Part shown: piece by piece, positions 1 through 12,330 of the stretch | How positions within the stretch are numbered: the first letter of the stretch is position 1 | Layout: every line of letters starts with the position of its first letter | Origin: Nageia nagi | Taxonomy: Eukaryota > Pinophyta | Assembly (NCBI GenBank): GCA_050084985.1 | Contig: JBITNC010000001.1 | Span: forward strand, 33,852,001 to 33,916,000 | Length of the DNA stretch: 64,000 nt | Reading direction: 5' to 3' | Position numbers and translations under genes: made by a program | Notes under the pieces: model-generated | What the model was told of the DNA's origin: nothing | Databases searched by the model: none | The model's input: the letters and a program-made list of their open reading frames with translations, nothing else

Positions 1-281
1 TTTTCTCTATACCATTTAGTATTTTTATTTTGCATTTCATCTGATCTAAGTTAAAGTAATATTATTAAATTATGATCTAACATTTTCTTAAAAATATCTT
101 GAAAAGGTTCGGATAAAGGTGTAAAATTCATAGGAGGTTTTGTATCTCTTTCAAATTTTTGGTTTCATTTTGGTTCTTCATCTTTTTTTAAGGTTGGATT
201 GAATTATTATTATTTTTGAATAAATACTTTATTATTTGGCATAACCTTATCTATTTGTATCTTAGTATTTATATATCCTTC

Positions 282-2860
282 TCATTTTTTACCTTTTATT
301 TCACCATCTTGAATTTTAACTTGTTCGATTATTACTGCCTGAGAGATAACATCTTCAAATATTTTATGTTGTTGTATAAGTAACATGCTAGCTATAGGTC
401 TTAATAAGCTTTGACTAAATAATTCTACTAATTCTTCTTGAGTTAATGTATAAGGCATGCTTGTCAAAATTACTCACCATCACAAAATGAAATTATTTAT
501 TGATTCATCAATGAATTTTTGTAATTTTGTTAGATTAGTAATCAAAGTTTTATATTTAATATTAATCATAAAATGTTGTAGAAAAAGGTTTTCCAACTAA
601 GAATAAGTTTTAATAATATATTTTGGTAAACTATTGTACCAATCCATGGCTTGACCAGCAAGTGTCATGGGAAATATTTGTAGCATTAAAGCATCACCAT
701 TGGCAATTAAATAACTAGAATACTTAAATTTTCTTAAATATTCTTTAGGATCTTATTTTCCTTTAAAAGGTTCAATTTTAGGGATTTCAAACTTATAAGG
801 TATATCTTTTTTTGGAACACTTGGATGTATTGGTTCACTATAGATTATCTCATATAAAAGGCTATCTTTTTTTATTTAAGCAATACTTCTTCTATCTCTT
901 TTAACTATTTTGTTACCTCATTATCTTCTTTACCCATTTTTAGTTGAATTTTAGTTGAAATAATTTTAGGATCATTTTCTTCTTGATATCCTTGGGAGAC
1001 TTCTGGTATTAATCTATAATAACCTTGATTATAAGGAATAACTTATTGTTGTGGTTGTTGATAAGTTACCATTGGTTTTTGAAGAACTTGTTATGAAGTT
1101 CCCATTAATTGTAATGGTTGTGGTACTTGATAATTTTGTTGTACATACTATGGTTTTTATTGTTGGATCATAGGTTTTTATTCTATATTTTGACCCTAAG
1201 GTGACATTTGTGTGATAAGTTGATAATTTGGTAATTTACCTTGGACTTGGGGATAAGATATAGCTTGTTGATTTGGTTGTTGAGTATATGATTGTTGTTG
1301 AAATTATGAAACCACTTATAGATTTTGAGATGGTTGAATGAATTATTTTAGTTGTTGAATAGGTAAATACCTATTTTGAAATATAGGTTGTTGTAACTAA
1401 ACTTATGGTTGTTTATATGAAGTTTGATATTGATATGGTGTTGTTTGAATCTACTTTTGTTGTAAAGGAATTGTTTGAGGAATAGGTTATCCTTTTGGTA
1501 CATAAGACATGAAATTTTGTGGTTGATTTTGTTTATCACTTAAAGTCAATCTTTGTGTTGATTTGTAATAGGGATTTACTTATATGTTTTATGCTTGTGA
1601 TGTTAAGGTTTATGTTTTTGGAGTTTGTAGTATTGGTATTACACTTTGAATTAGTTGACTTATTGTATGAATAATACTAGCTTATTCTTGATACATTGGT
1701 TGTTTTCCTTTTTATTGCACCTGTACCACATGGCCTTTTGTTTGCACTTACGGTCTTATAGGAGTTTGAATTTATTGAAACATATCCAATATATATTCAT
1801 ATCTAGGTGTTTTAGTATTTTGATTTTCTTATGGCATACCTTAATTATATTGTATTTGTGATGGGATTTGGAATTGTTGAATCATCTCTGATGTATTTTG
1901 AATTTAAAATGGAAATTATTATTGAATATCAAAAGCTTATAATACAACTTAAGGATCTCCTATCTATTGAAAAGATATTAGATATTATTGAGAAAACTTA
2001 ATTAACTCTTGTTTCATTTTTACTTGTAAAGCTCGATCATATTCTTGTAAATTTTGTTGAAACTCTTCTTGTGTAAGATTTGGTAATGATTTTTCTTTTG
2101 TATGCATATATGGAGGAATTGGTTGTAACATTTATCATTTACTACTAAATTTTGGTAACTTTGATAAATTTTTAAATGGCACAATTTGCAAATCTGAGTG
2201 CATTATTGATGTAACAAGTTTCTTGTAAGGGTTTTGTTTAGGTTGTAAAAGCTAACAAGGATTATCAAATGAAGTAAATCCTTTTAAATTTTGTGACACA
2301 AGACTAGCTGTATGTATAGATCCTTATCATACATTTCTTACATCTCTCTTGAAATTGTTGATGGTGTATAATCTGATCATCTAACATAGGAAAGAAAAAG
2401 TGAACCATCCAGTAAATATTTCTTACCTTTTACATACTTTGGTTTAAACACTCCCTTTTATAACACAAGGTTAGCTGTATGTGTACTCAATGGGAGATTT
2501 AATTCATTTGGAATTCATACAGATGATTCTAAAGGTAATTAATATAAATCATAATGAGTACCACATGGAGAAAGACTATGAACATGAGGAGAATCTTGAG
2601 GTATACATAATTGAGTTAATTTTCTTATAGCTTCTATCAACGTAATATCATGCTCTGTATATATTTCTTGTGTTGTATTAAGTCTTTCAATATTTTCTTT
2701 TTCAAAATATTCTTGAATTGGATTAGTTTCAAAATCTTTTGGATACATTTCTTGAAGTAATGGTGCAATATTTGATTCATGATGTGGAACTTGTTGTAGT
2801 GAATATAAACTAGTTTTATTTATTTTTTCTAAATTAATGGAACTTGGATCGAGCTATTTG
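282..2860 (-). pseudogene. decayed Tat-family gag
   Basis: Gag would form the particle core of the retrotransposon. Reading the minus strand from about 850 down to 282 gives a retrotransposon-gag domain: KIEPFKGK, DPKEYLRKFKYSSYLIAN, AGQAMDWYNSLPKYI and ending RPIASMLLIQQHKIFEDVIS. In-frame stops interrupt it (after FKGK, after KTYS and before WRVIL). The part near 2539-2748 (SPHVHSLSPCGTHYDLY) matches the N-terminal gag of Tat-A at about 14100. The middle (about 1000-2100) is low-complexity and reads as a Gln/Tyr/Pro-rich linker broken by stops. The matching plus-strand gag at 15250-16660 confirms the identity and shows that most stops are private to this copy. Confidence 0.7.
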
Positions 2861-2996
2861 TGAATGAGTTTGGACCATATTTCAAATAACATACAATGCA
2901 ACTAAGCTATATTTTTTTTAACTTTTATGATTTTTATGTGTATGAGAAAATAATTGTGCACAAACATATACATGTATGCATATACTTATTGATATG

Positions 2997-3030
<34 letters not shown>

Positions 3031-4411
3031 ATGTAATTTAATTTTTACTAAATTTGTTATTCTAGTTAGGTATTTTAATAGGGTAAGCTGGTATTACTAA
3101 AGGATGTCTAAAGTGAAGTCACAACTTGGTACCTAAAAAATATACTTATACTTAACAAATAAAAATAAAATAAAATATAAAAGTATCATGAAATGCAACT
3201 TAACAAATAAAATATACTTATGCAAACTATCCCTCCCAAACATTCATGTCTATTTTTATCTTTATTTTAATGTGATACAAATAAAATTTTAATTAAATGA
3301 ATCTTGATCTAAAAACCACAATTGTTCTTTTTAGTTATTATGTTAAGTGAGATTCATTGACTAATTTTAAATGATATTCATTAACTTCTTTCAGCTATGA
3401 AAGTATTATGTGTGGTAAATTACCTCTTCTTACTAGTCACATTCAACCTTCGACTTCTATTAGAGTGGTAGGAGAAAACTTAGTAAGAAGCCATTATATG
3501 TAGATAAATGAATTAAAATGAGATTCAATTACTCATTTAAGAGTAACATATACCTTTGACCTCCATTAAAGTGGTAATGGAAGACATCTTCAAGAGTGTT
3601 AATGTGGAGTTCATTCCAAAACAAAGTGAATTCATTTCCTGTTTTGTTCTTTTCTCAGCTTGCTTAGGATCACTAATAGTGTAAGAGCAAAGGCCTACTC
3701 AATGAATGAAAGTTTTAAATGTGAAAATGATCCCAAATAATTAATATACTATTTTAATGATTTAACTACCAAAAATCCTAATTCATTTACCTTAAGTTCA
3801 TTCCAAACTTAATTATGATTCATTTACCCCTTCCAATTGTAAAAGTAACTTAATTCAATTCTTTTCAAATTATGTGAAAACATGAAAAAGGTTCATTTAT
3901 TTTTTATTATCAAATCCATTCTGATCACCTAATATCACCTTTTAGTGCAAAGGGAGAGCATATGTGGCTAAGATAATAAAAGTTTTTTTATATGAGTATA
4001 ATGGTATCTAAAAAATAGAAACCCCAAAAAACACTTAAATATCAAATCACTTTTCATATGTAAAATAACTTTAACATTTCATCTACCCTTTCTTGTATGT
4101 ACTCTGAGCAAAGAAATCATAGGCAAATTGTATATTATTTTCCTCATTTCATTTAGTACCTAGATATTGAAATATGAAAGGGTATTATGGCACTTGTACT
4201 CCAATTGCTAACATTCTAGATCAATCATTGGCATTCAATATTAGTCACTAGCATCCAATTATAATTGTTAGTGTTTTTTATATAGTTCCTATAAAAAAAT
4301 AGATTATAAAAATTGAAGTTAGCAAATTGGATAAATTAGATTAGTAATAGATGATAAAGAAATTAGAATTAAATATGATAAATCAAACTCCCTATCTTCG
4401 AAGGTCCATCC
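2861..4411 (-). other. untranslated leader of the minus-strand Tat element
   Basis: This is the non-coding stretch between primer site and gag. Read on the minus strand it aligns with 12330-13900 of Tat-A, for example the block around 3930-3960 with its TGCTCTCCCTTT motif against about 12650. An (AT)n microsatellite lies at about 3000-3028. No open frame is credible. Confidence 0.55.
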
Positions 4412-4425
4412 TCCTTCTAGCGCCA
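4412..4425 (-). promoter_or_regulatory. primer-binding site of the minus-strand Tat element
   Basis: The minus strand reads TGGCGCTAGAAGGA directly after the LTR end (ACAAACA, five bases away). TGGCGC-type primer sites are usual in Tat/Athila gypsy elements. The degenerate versions at 11734 and 12153 in Tat-A occupy the same place. Confidence 0.65.
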
Positions 4426-4429
4426 AAAA

Positions 4430-5314
4430 TGTTTGTAAAAAAATCAACCTTGTTAGGAAATAAGATAAATACAATTAATACAAACTAAAATTTTATTAAT
4501 TTTTTGAAGACCTCAATATTATAGATTTTATATCACTAGATCTGGTTGCCTTATGAAAGGGCTTTTTTCAAATGCATGTATAAAATAGGCTATTCAATTA
4601 TATGGATGGAAGGTCACCGATGACCCTTATCAGAATGCTAATGACTAAGGTGGAATGTTGGTACTCAATATCAAGTTACTAGTGTTTCTATAACTTTGAA
4701 TTTTTTAACTAATTTGAATCACTCTCTCAAGTTCTAGCTTTTTATCATCTGTATCTATGATGCCTTTGAATTCTGCTACATCTTAACACCTATGAACCTT
4801 ACACATATGCTTAAACAAAACATTAAAACATACCTGTACTTTTTTGAAATCTTAACATAAGGAAAAGAAGTATATAATAATAATGAAATTGAAATAAACC
4901 ACATAGTTCTATCTTCATTTTAGTAGCATAAGTCTACTTCAATTTTCCCCAATCCTTTATTGTCTATTTGCTTCATGTATTTATAGATTTTTTTAATGGG
5001 CATTTATGGAATTCTAGTAGACTAAAAAGGGGGAGTCAAATTTTATCATCAGATTGAAATAACCAAATGGATTTCACATCTAATGACAATTTAGGTAATG
5101 AGTAACCCTCTCTATTGATACTTTTGTGAAGAGGATGAAACTTACAGTTCATCTTCTATTTTTTGAGTTTTGATTTTTCTATCGTAGAGTCACCAACAAT
5201 CCTAAGCAGATGCTAGTGATGTAAACTGATTGCCAATGATTATGGCCTAATTATTGATAGTTTAGGTATTTTTGATTTTTTAATGTATAAGTGGATCATA
5301 TTTCGATGTCTACA
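4430..5314 (-). repeat. 5' LTR of the minus-strand Tat element
   Basis: It starts on the minus strand with TGTAGACATC at 5314, close to the TGTAGACACC that begins the Tat-A 3' LTR, and ends with ACAAACA at 4430 beside the primer site. At 885 bp it compares well with 904 and 909 bp for the two Tat-A LTRs. The partner LTR is outside the window, so divergence cannot be judged. Confidence 0.6.
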
Positions 5315-8300
5315 CTAAGATACATTTTGATTACCAACTAAAGTCATTTGCCAATGATAGGGTCACCTTCAAAGTGCTACAAACTTGGTGATTGTAAAGA
5401 AAAGTGGGCAATGTAATATATGGTTAAAAATATGGAGAAATAAAATTTACAAATATTAAATATCCATAAAACTTAAATCAAATTAACTTTGGCAAATTAT
5501 GATGACAACAAAACTAGTTGTTACACATTTCTATAGTTGATAGGCTAGACACAAGGATGACAAGAATATCACATAAATTTGATATTTCTTAATCAATATA
5601 TTAAGTATTATATATATTTGTAAATTTAAAATATCCTACATTCTAAATATTTAATAATTAGATAAATAGGATCGATAAATCTCTAGATATTCTTGGTGAC
5701 ACGAATACCTATTAATATGGAAAATGTATGGATTGAGTTGATTATGTAAAGAAAAACATGGATGGAGGTGGGAATATACCACACAAAGTATGGGGTATTA
5801 TATATCATTAGAAATTTATTTATAATATATTTATAAATATGAAGTACCCATAACAAAATGAGGTATGAAGTGGAATAAATAGCCCTAAAAATCTTACTAT
5901 TTTACTATGGGAAAAAATAATGAACATATTTTTTTAGAGGATGAAAACAAATGGTCATAAGTAAAAACTAAATCAATGAATGTAAAATATGAATGGAATG
6001 ATCCTTATATTTATTTAAATGTAAATTAAATTCCCTAAATGATTATTAAATACTATATTCTTCAAAAATACAAATTGGGTAGTTCTCCACATATAAAATA
6101 TGTTGGTATAGTGCAACTAAGGCACCCAACATCATCTTGGAAAAAAGAATGGTTGCATGGTATCTAGTGGTATGAATGAAAAAGCACCATAATAATATAA
6201 GGATTAGATAAATTATCAATTGGGTAGATCTCATGTATCCCCAATATATCCACAAAGGTAATACATAATTACATGGGGAACTCATGGCATGCTACAAAGA
6301 AGCATGTACCTCTCTCAACACCATAGGTGAAGGAGTCTCTAGTTGATCCATAATGGGGAATAGGAAATTGCAATGATAATTATGGTTGTTTTAAGATAAA
6401 TCATATATATTAAAATAAAATCCATGTGCATGGAAATTGCATGTTGGAGAAGAGTATGCATAGTGGTTTGAGGAGTGATGGCATTGCAAGCATGTACTGT
6501 AAGCAACATGCATTGGAGTGTTGAATACAATAGGAAATTAGATAGTGCACCATGCTTACTCACATGAAGGAAGATTATAGGAATCCAAAAATATTTTGTT
6601 GAATATGGTGCAACAATAGGAGTATAGGGAGACATAAATATCTTCACCTAATACATTGCAATTTGTCAGGTCATGCATGTGGTGAATTTTTTTAGAAATA
6701 TTCACCCCTTTGGCATTTTCCATAAAATTATAATTTTATAAGTATTCCAAAAAATATTTAAAAAATAAAAAATTTATAAAAAACTAAATTTCTTAATTTT
6801 TGAGAAGAATGATGATCATATGCAAGATTGATTTTGGAGAACCAATACTTGTGATATTGTTGAGATATTAATAGAGGAGTTTTTTGAGGGGGGATAATCA
6901 TCAAAGGAATTCAATTTATAGGTAGAATAAAATTTGATGGAATATAACCCACATTGAGAGTGGAAGGATTGCTAATATTACAAAAAATGAGTTCTTGAAT
7001 TTCCTAATTTAAAACTATTAATACTTGAGAGATTGTCATTGTTATAAACATAGTCAAAAGCATGTCGGGTGATGAGATTGAGGTCTATCAGGTGATTATT
7101 AATATGAGGAGTGTTTATTTTTTCTAACATAATGATGATGACATGGATATAGAATGGATGAAGTGGATGTTTGGGTGCAACAAGGCATTAATAATTTATT
7201 TGGGTGCTAATACGGACAAGAAACATATTTAGTAGATGTATACTTAGATAATAGACTAATTTTGACACATGATATCATCTTATTGAATGGATTTTTAAAA
7301 GAAACTAAGTTTAACATCCTAGTCACATGCTAAAATGAACTATGTATGATAACACAAATGAAAGGCCTATCTAATGAATGAGTTAAGGATCAATAAGTGA
7401 GAAAAATAAAAGATATATTGATGGATGACATCAACAAAGTGTTGGCTACCAAATTTACATTGAATTCAATACCCTATACATAGAGGCTTGAAGACATCAA
7501 GAATGAGGATTTATGAAGGAATATAAATGTACATACCATCGATGGATAATGTAAGCAATGCGATGAAGGATCAAAATACTCTAAGTCTAGTGGAGTAGAT
7601 GAAAGAGTGTAAAGGAGGAAGTGTTGAGGGTTAGTAAGAAAATACATTACAAGAATGAATTAAATCTGGAGGATGAAATCAGTGAATGGATGATGTTAAA
7701 AAATACAAAGGATCCAACATCTTAAGTAAGGACACTATATGGCTATCAATTCATAATACTAATAAAGGAAATAAAGAGAAAAAATAAGGTAAGGTACCAG
7801 TAGGTGACATCAACAACTCTATGACATGCTAAATTACACTAAGTTTGATGATTTATTTGAAACTCCTATTAGAGACCAAGTCAAGGATCAAAAAGGAGGA
7901 TAAAGTATGTAGAAAGGGAGATAATACTAAAGATTCATGTACTGATAAGGGACTTCAAGTACCAAACTAAATATTTAACACCAAATTTGATGCTAACTAG
8001 CATGAAAAGGGCCCAAAAAGTAGCATAAACTAAATATTAAGTACCAAAATGCATCAAATAATGTCAAAAAGCATAAACAAGATCCAAAATTCATGGATAA
8101 AATGCCAAAATTTAGTTTTATGCATTGAATACATATGATAATTATTCTTAATAGTTATCAAAATTCAAATTACTAACGAAGGAGTGGATGTGTATAATTA
8201 GGAGTTGCTATGTAATTGAAAAATTGTTATTGTCACTGTACTAAAGTTGATATCTAGAGATGAAAATATATCTAAAACTATAAGAGATGCATATGAAGGG

Positions 8301-8512
8301 TCTACTACTACCAATAGTAGTTATTAGAGTCGAGCAATGAGAATCATAGTTATCAAGGAATACATGGAGATGTTGTAATAGGTGTTGAGTAAAGAAATAA
8401 ATTACTTATGAGTTACAATGTAAAAAATGAATCATGTAAATGATTATAGCATATTTATGTATACATGAATGAGTATAATGCTAGCAAAGAGGAAAAAGTG
8501 GTAGATTGAAAA
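5315..8512. other. intergenic, nothing recognisable
   Basis: This is AT-rich sequence with stops in all frames. Two open minus-strand stretches near 6046-6647 give peptides without family resemblance and lie in biased sequence. A plus-strand run at about 7130-7260 (aspartate-rich, DDDDMDIEWMKWMFGC) might be old transposon coding DNA, but I cannot assign it. Confidence 0.5.
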
Positions 8513-9012
8513 TGTTGGCAAGGAAGAGGCTATGGATACTAATAGCAAGATTGAAATAGAGATAGTCATGAGAGTGAAGGTTGAAGAGCTATACCACTAA
8601 TGGTATTTGAGTAAGAGTTTGAACATTATTATCAAAATTTACTAAACTATTATTCTTTCAAGCTTGTACTTGGCAAGAGGGATTGGTTTTCCTTCAATTT
8701 GGTACCGATAAAGCAGGAAGGGGTTGGTGCTCCTTTCAATTGCAGTTAATAAACTTGGAGTTGGTGAACATTTGTAAAGTTAGTACTTTTCAATGGTTGT
8801 ATTTGGACCATAATCTAAGTAGTATTTTATGAGAATGTAGACACATTAGTAAATCTTGTTACATCTTATGTTATGTGATGTTTTTGTTTTGTGGTGCTTT
8901 CTCTAGTTGGTTTTATAATTACACTATCTCATTTAAGTGGTGAAGTTAAAGAGTTTAGTTTTAATTTATCACACTGATTCAGCCCCCTCTCAATGTCACT
9001 TGAATTCTAACA
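8513..9012 (+). repeat. probable 5' LTR of Copia-1
   Basis: The right end is well placed: AATTCTAACA at 9012 is followed by a copia primer site. The left end is inferred from TGTTGGCAAG at 8513, whose TGTT mirrors the terminal AACA. The resulting 500 bp is normal for a copia LTR. I found no 3' partner in the window, so the left boundary is uncertain. Confidence 0.45.
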
Positions 9013-9014
9013 AT

Positions 9015-9028
9015 TGGTATCAAATATA
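9015..9028 (+). promoter_or_regulatory. primer-binding site of Copia-1
   Basis: TTGGTATCAAATAT follows the LTR end. It matches the first eight bases of the plant initiator-Met tRNA primer site TGGTATCAGAGC and then drifts. Confidence 0.6.
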
Positions 9029-9089
9029 AGTTCCTTTAATAGGTCTAATCGACTAAGGGTGATCAAAGGAGAGACATTATGTTGATCAA

Positions 9090-10825
9090 AGAAGGTTTTT
9101 TCATCTAATAGAGAACCTTTATTTGATGGAACTAATTATGCCTTTTGGAGGCTCAAAATGCAAAAATATATTTATACCTTAGGATTTAATATATGGGAAG
9201 CTATAGAATTAGAATATATCATTCCTACTACTCCAATTGATGTAGTTGGTAAGAAACTATATGAAAATGATTTTAAAGAAAAGAATGCAATTATGTGTGG
9301 ACTAGTTGATAGCAAGCTAGTAAAAATTATGGGATATAAATTAGCCAAATAAATATGGGATGAATTTTAAATCATCCATAAAGGTGATGATAAGATAAAG
9401 GAGATAAATTTTTAGACATTTAGATCTTATTTTGAAGGGTTGAAGATGAATTATGAAGAGGATATTCCATTCTATATACTTAGAGTTAATTAATTTATCA
9501 ATTCCATTAGAGGATTATGATATAATATTGAGGATAAAGTGATTGTTAAGAAGATATTAAGAACATTACCACCTATAATTGATGCCAAAATATAAACTAT
9601 TAAAGAGGAAAAGGATCTATGAATTTCATAAAAGAGCTTGAAGATGATGAGGTAGAGGATGAACTAGATTGGAAAGGTGAACCCATATCTACTCTTGAAG
9701 ATATTAATTTAGAAAGAAAGAAGAATAAAAAAATGATTAAGAAAATATATGAATCCAATAGCAAAGTCCAAGTGTTGTTAGTTCAGTTAGCTGAGGCTCA
9801 AGAAATAGAAGAAACTCTACAAATTCAACTAGCTGATAAAATGGATGCATGTCATAATATTGAAAAGGAAATAATTGGCTTAACAAATGAGATTGAAAAG
9901 TTATCCACACAAGCTAGTGCAATCTATAAGTTTAACAAAAGCTCAGAATAATTAAATGAGATACTAAATACATAGAGGTACCTGATGATTAAGTTTGGTT
10001 TGGGATTTGAACCAAGAAATACCTTAACTTCAGTAAATGAAGAGAAGCCTAAAATTAAACACAATCCACCTTAGCCAAAGAAAGAAATAAAAAATATGAA
10101 TAAGGATATGAAGATAAATACCATACAACCTATAAATAAGAAATTTGTTAAACATGATAGATTCATAAGACTTGATACAAATTAATATTTTTCAAACAAG
10201 TTTTACAACTCCTATCTTGGATACAAAAATGCCTTCTTTGGTTATTGTTACAAGTGTAGTCATTATGGTCATAAACTTACTAATTTTAGATTAAACATTA
10301 AACCAATAAAATTTATAAATTAGAATGTCTTTTTCTCGCTTAATAGAAAATAATATGGAATGATTTAAGTGCCATAATTATGGCAAGATAGTAAAGTTCT
10401 ATAGAAGCAAAGAAATCAAATCATCTAATTTAGGTAACAAGAATCATAAAACAACTAAGATATAAGTTAATGAGAAAAATGTAGCAATTACAAAAGTGTG
10501 AAAAAGAGGAATGAAAATACAACTAAATTATTGATTTATCAAGTAGCTCTTAAAGCTGAGAATAAGCCGAGACCATGGATTATTAATAGTGGTTGTACAA
10601 AGTACATGATAAAGGAAAAATAAAACTTTGATAATCTACAATAATATGAAGAGGATTAGTCAAGTTTAGAAATAAAAATGATGCCACAATAGTTGGAAAT
10701 GGAGCTATGAAAATGCAAAATAGAAAGGTGAATTCTAAAGAAGTATTGTTTTTCATTGGCTTAAAATATAACCTATTGAGTGTCATCCAAATATGTGACA
10801 AAGGTAATAATGTGATCTTCAAAAG
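9090..10825 (+). pseudogene. Copia-1 gag-pol, 5' half (gag, protease, start of pol)
   Basis: This is the 5' part of an old Ty1/copia polyprotein. Gag starts near 9100 with LFDGTNYAFWRLKMQKYI, the typical copia gag opening, and continues through KIMGYKLAK and KVIVKKILRTLPP (about 9540-9580), broken by many stops. A coiled-coil-like Glu/Lys-rich stretch is open at 9619-9951. The protease region lies near 10575-10610 (PWIINSGCTKYMIK, where the family has DSG, so the catalytic Asp reads Asn). Next comes the pre-integrase part (VLFFIGLKYNLLSVIQICDKGNNVIFK) ending at 10825. There the sequence breaks off at the Tat-A LTR and the frame resumes at 43227. It is non-functional. Confidence 0.75.
10821..10825 (+). 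repeat. left target-site duplication of Tat-A (AAAAG)
   Basis: AAAAG sits immediately before the LTR start. The same five bases at 43222-43226 follow the 3' LTR. Joining across them restores the copia reading frame. Confidence 0.85.
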
Positions 10826-11729
10826 TGTAGCATCCAAAAATGACCCCTTTTTTGAAAATCAAAAGAGGGATAAAAAATTAAACATTATTATACAAGTTAT
10901 AATTAATATTGAAACACCAGCACTTGAAAGTAAATTATTAGTGACTTGAACCAAATATTGATGTCCACTCCTAGGATGTTAATTAATCTTTAATTAATAA
11001 AACCAAAATAAAAAAGTGATATGTTGAGTAAGTCATCCATCAAATCTATAGATCATGGATGATTCATGGTCAATCCCATAGACTTGAGAATGATACCACT
11101 ATGATTTTAGATTTGGATGTGCTCTCGAACCTAATTTTTTTCCTTTAAAATGTGATATCCAAATAATTTTTGAATCCATAAATAAAACCTTTAGGAATGA
11201 AGAAAGGGATTCAAACTTGAAGTAAAGCCACTCTATAGAATTCCATATAATATTTTTATGATTTAAGTATTGTTATACTTATTTATTCATTTCATTCAAT
11301 ATTGTATGCTTTTAATATGAATATATATGTTTGATGCTTTATTTTTGCATGTCTACAAGATTCTAGGTGCTGAATAATGAAACAATGAAGGTTTTTGGAG
11401 AAATAAGAGTTGGGAACCAAAAGCTTTAGCTAAAAAGTTATAGGAGGAGGAATCAACAATTTACCCTAAGGTTGCAAAAATTCTAGTGACTCCTTATCAT
11501 ACATACATAACTAAACATTATCATTGATGACTAAAGATAAAATGTTGGTGATTTTGCAAAAGCCAAAGAGGCTTGAAACACCAAAATTTTGTAAAAGCCC
11601 TTCCAACAAGGCACGTCAAATCTAGTGATTCATACATGTAAATTGAGGTCATAAAAAAATGTAATAGATCATTCATTTGTTTTAATGGAATTCATCTATT
11701 TGTGAACATGATATATTTTTATGTTGATA
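10826..11729 (+). repeat. 5' LTR of Tat-A
   Basis: It starts TGTAGCATCC and ends TGTTGATA just before the primer-site remnant. It aligns end to end with the 3' LTR at 42313-43221, with many substitutions and small indels, so the insertion is old. The first 60 bases match almost exactly except around positions 6-9. Confidence 0.8.
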
Positions 11730-12330
11730 TTTATGGTCCTAGAAGTAGGACCCCTTGTATGAAGATTGCATTAGTAGTAAAACACAAGGGTTATTTGGGT
11801 TTTTCCAATTTTTGTTGTTGGTTTTTGCATCTTATGGTTTTGAAATTGATGAAAGGTTTATGTTATATATTTTTTCAAGTTTTGTAGAATAATTGTTAGT
11901 GAATTCCTATCAGATGTCCATGAGTGAACATAACCATCAACGACTACAAAAAGAATGTTGACAACTTTGGAAAAGCTAAAGTGGCTTGAAACACCAAAAT
12001 TTTATAAAATACCTTTCAATAAGGCACATCAAATCTAGTGATTTTTACATGTAAATTTAGGTCACACAAAAATGTAATAGAATATTCATATGTTTTAATA
12101 AAATTCATTTATCTATGAGTAGGTTGCATTTTTATGTTGATATTTATGGTGCTAGAATGAGGACCCTTGCATATAGATGACATAAATAGTAAAACATAGG
12201 GGTTATTTAGGTTTTTACAATTTTTGTTGTTGGTTTTTGTATCTTATGATTTTAAAATTGATTAAAGGTTTCTATTATGTGATTTTTTAGGTTCTATAGT
12301 AGAATTATTAGCAACTAGATATCGGACACT
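11486..12330 (+). repeat. tandem repeat spanning LTR 3' end, primer site and leader start
   Basis: A unit of about 412-413 bp starts at 11486 (GTGACTCCTTATCA), again at 11899 (GTGAATTCCTATCA) and a partial third at 12311. Each full unit carries the LTR 3' end (CAAAAGCC to TATGTTGATA), a primer-site-like TGGTCCTAGAAG or TGGTGCTAGAAT, and about 170 bp of leader. The 3' LTR contains only the LTR portion once. The array is therefore specific to the 5' end of this element. Confidence 0.7.
11734..11750 (+). promoter_or_regulatory. decayed primer-binding site of Tat-A
   Basis: TGGTCCTAGAAGTAGGA follows the 5' LTR, four bases after its end. It is a mutated form of the TGGCGCTAGAAGGAGG seen in the related minus-strand element. 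A second copy lies at about 12153 in the duplicated unit. Confidence 0.55.

Larger units (their letters stand above)
1..5314 (-). mobile_element. Tat-type Ty3/gypsy element, minus strand, cut by the left window edge
   Basis: On the minus strand the order is 5' LTR (4430-5314), primer site (4412-4425), leader, then gag running toward position 1. Protease and pol would lie outside the window. It belongs to the same family as Tat-A: the LTR 3' part shares the stretch reading AAAAGCCCTT followed by an ATCTAGTGAT block, the leader (about 2900-4400) matches 12330-13700 read on the opposite strand, and the gag peptides align. Stops and small indels show it is dead. The two Tat elements lie in divergent orientation with their 5' LTRs facing each other. 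Confidence 0.75.

Noticed and set aside
6046-6647. Two open minus-strand stretches (79 and 102 codons)
   Set aside because: Biased composition, no family resemblance, no start context, and no homologous frame elsewhere in the window.
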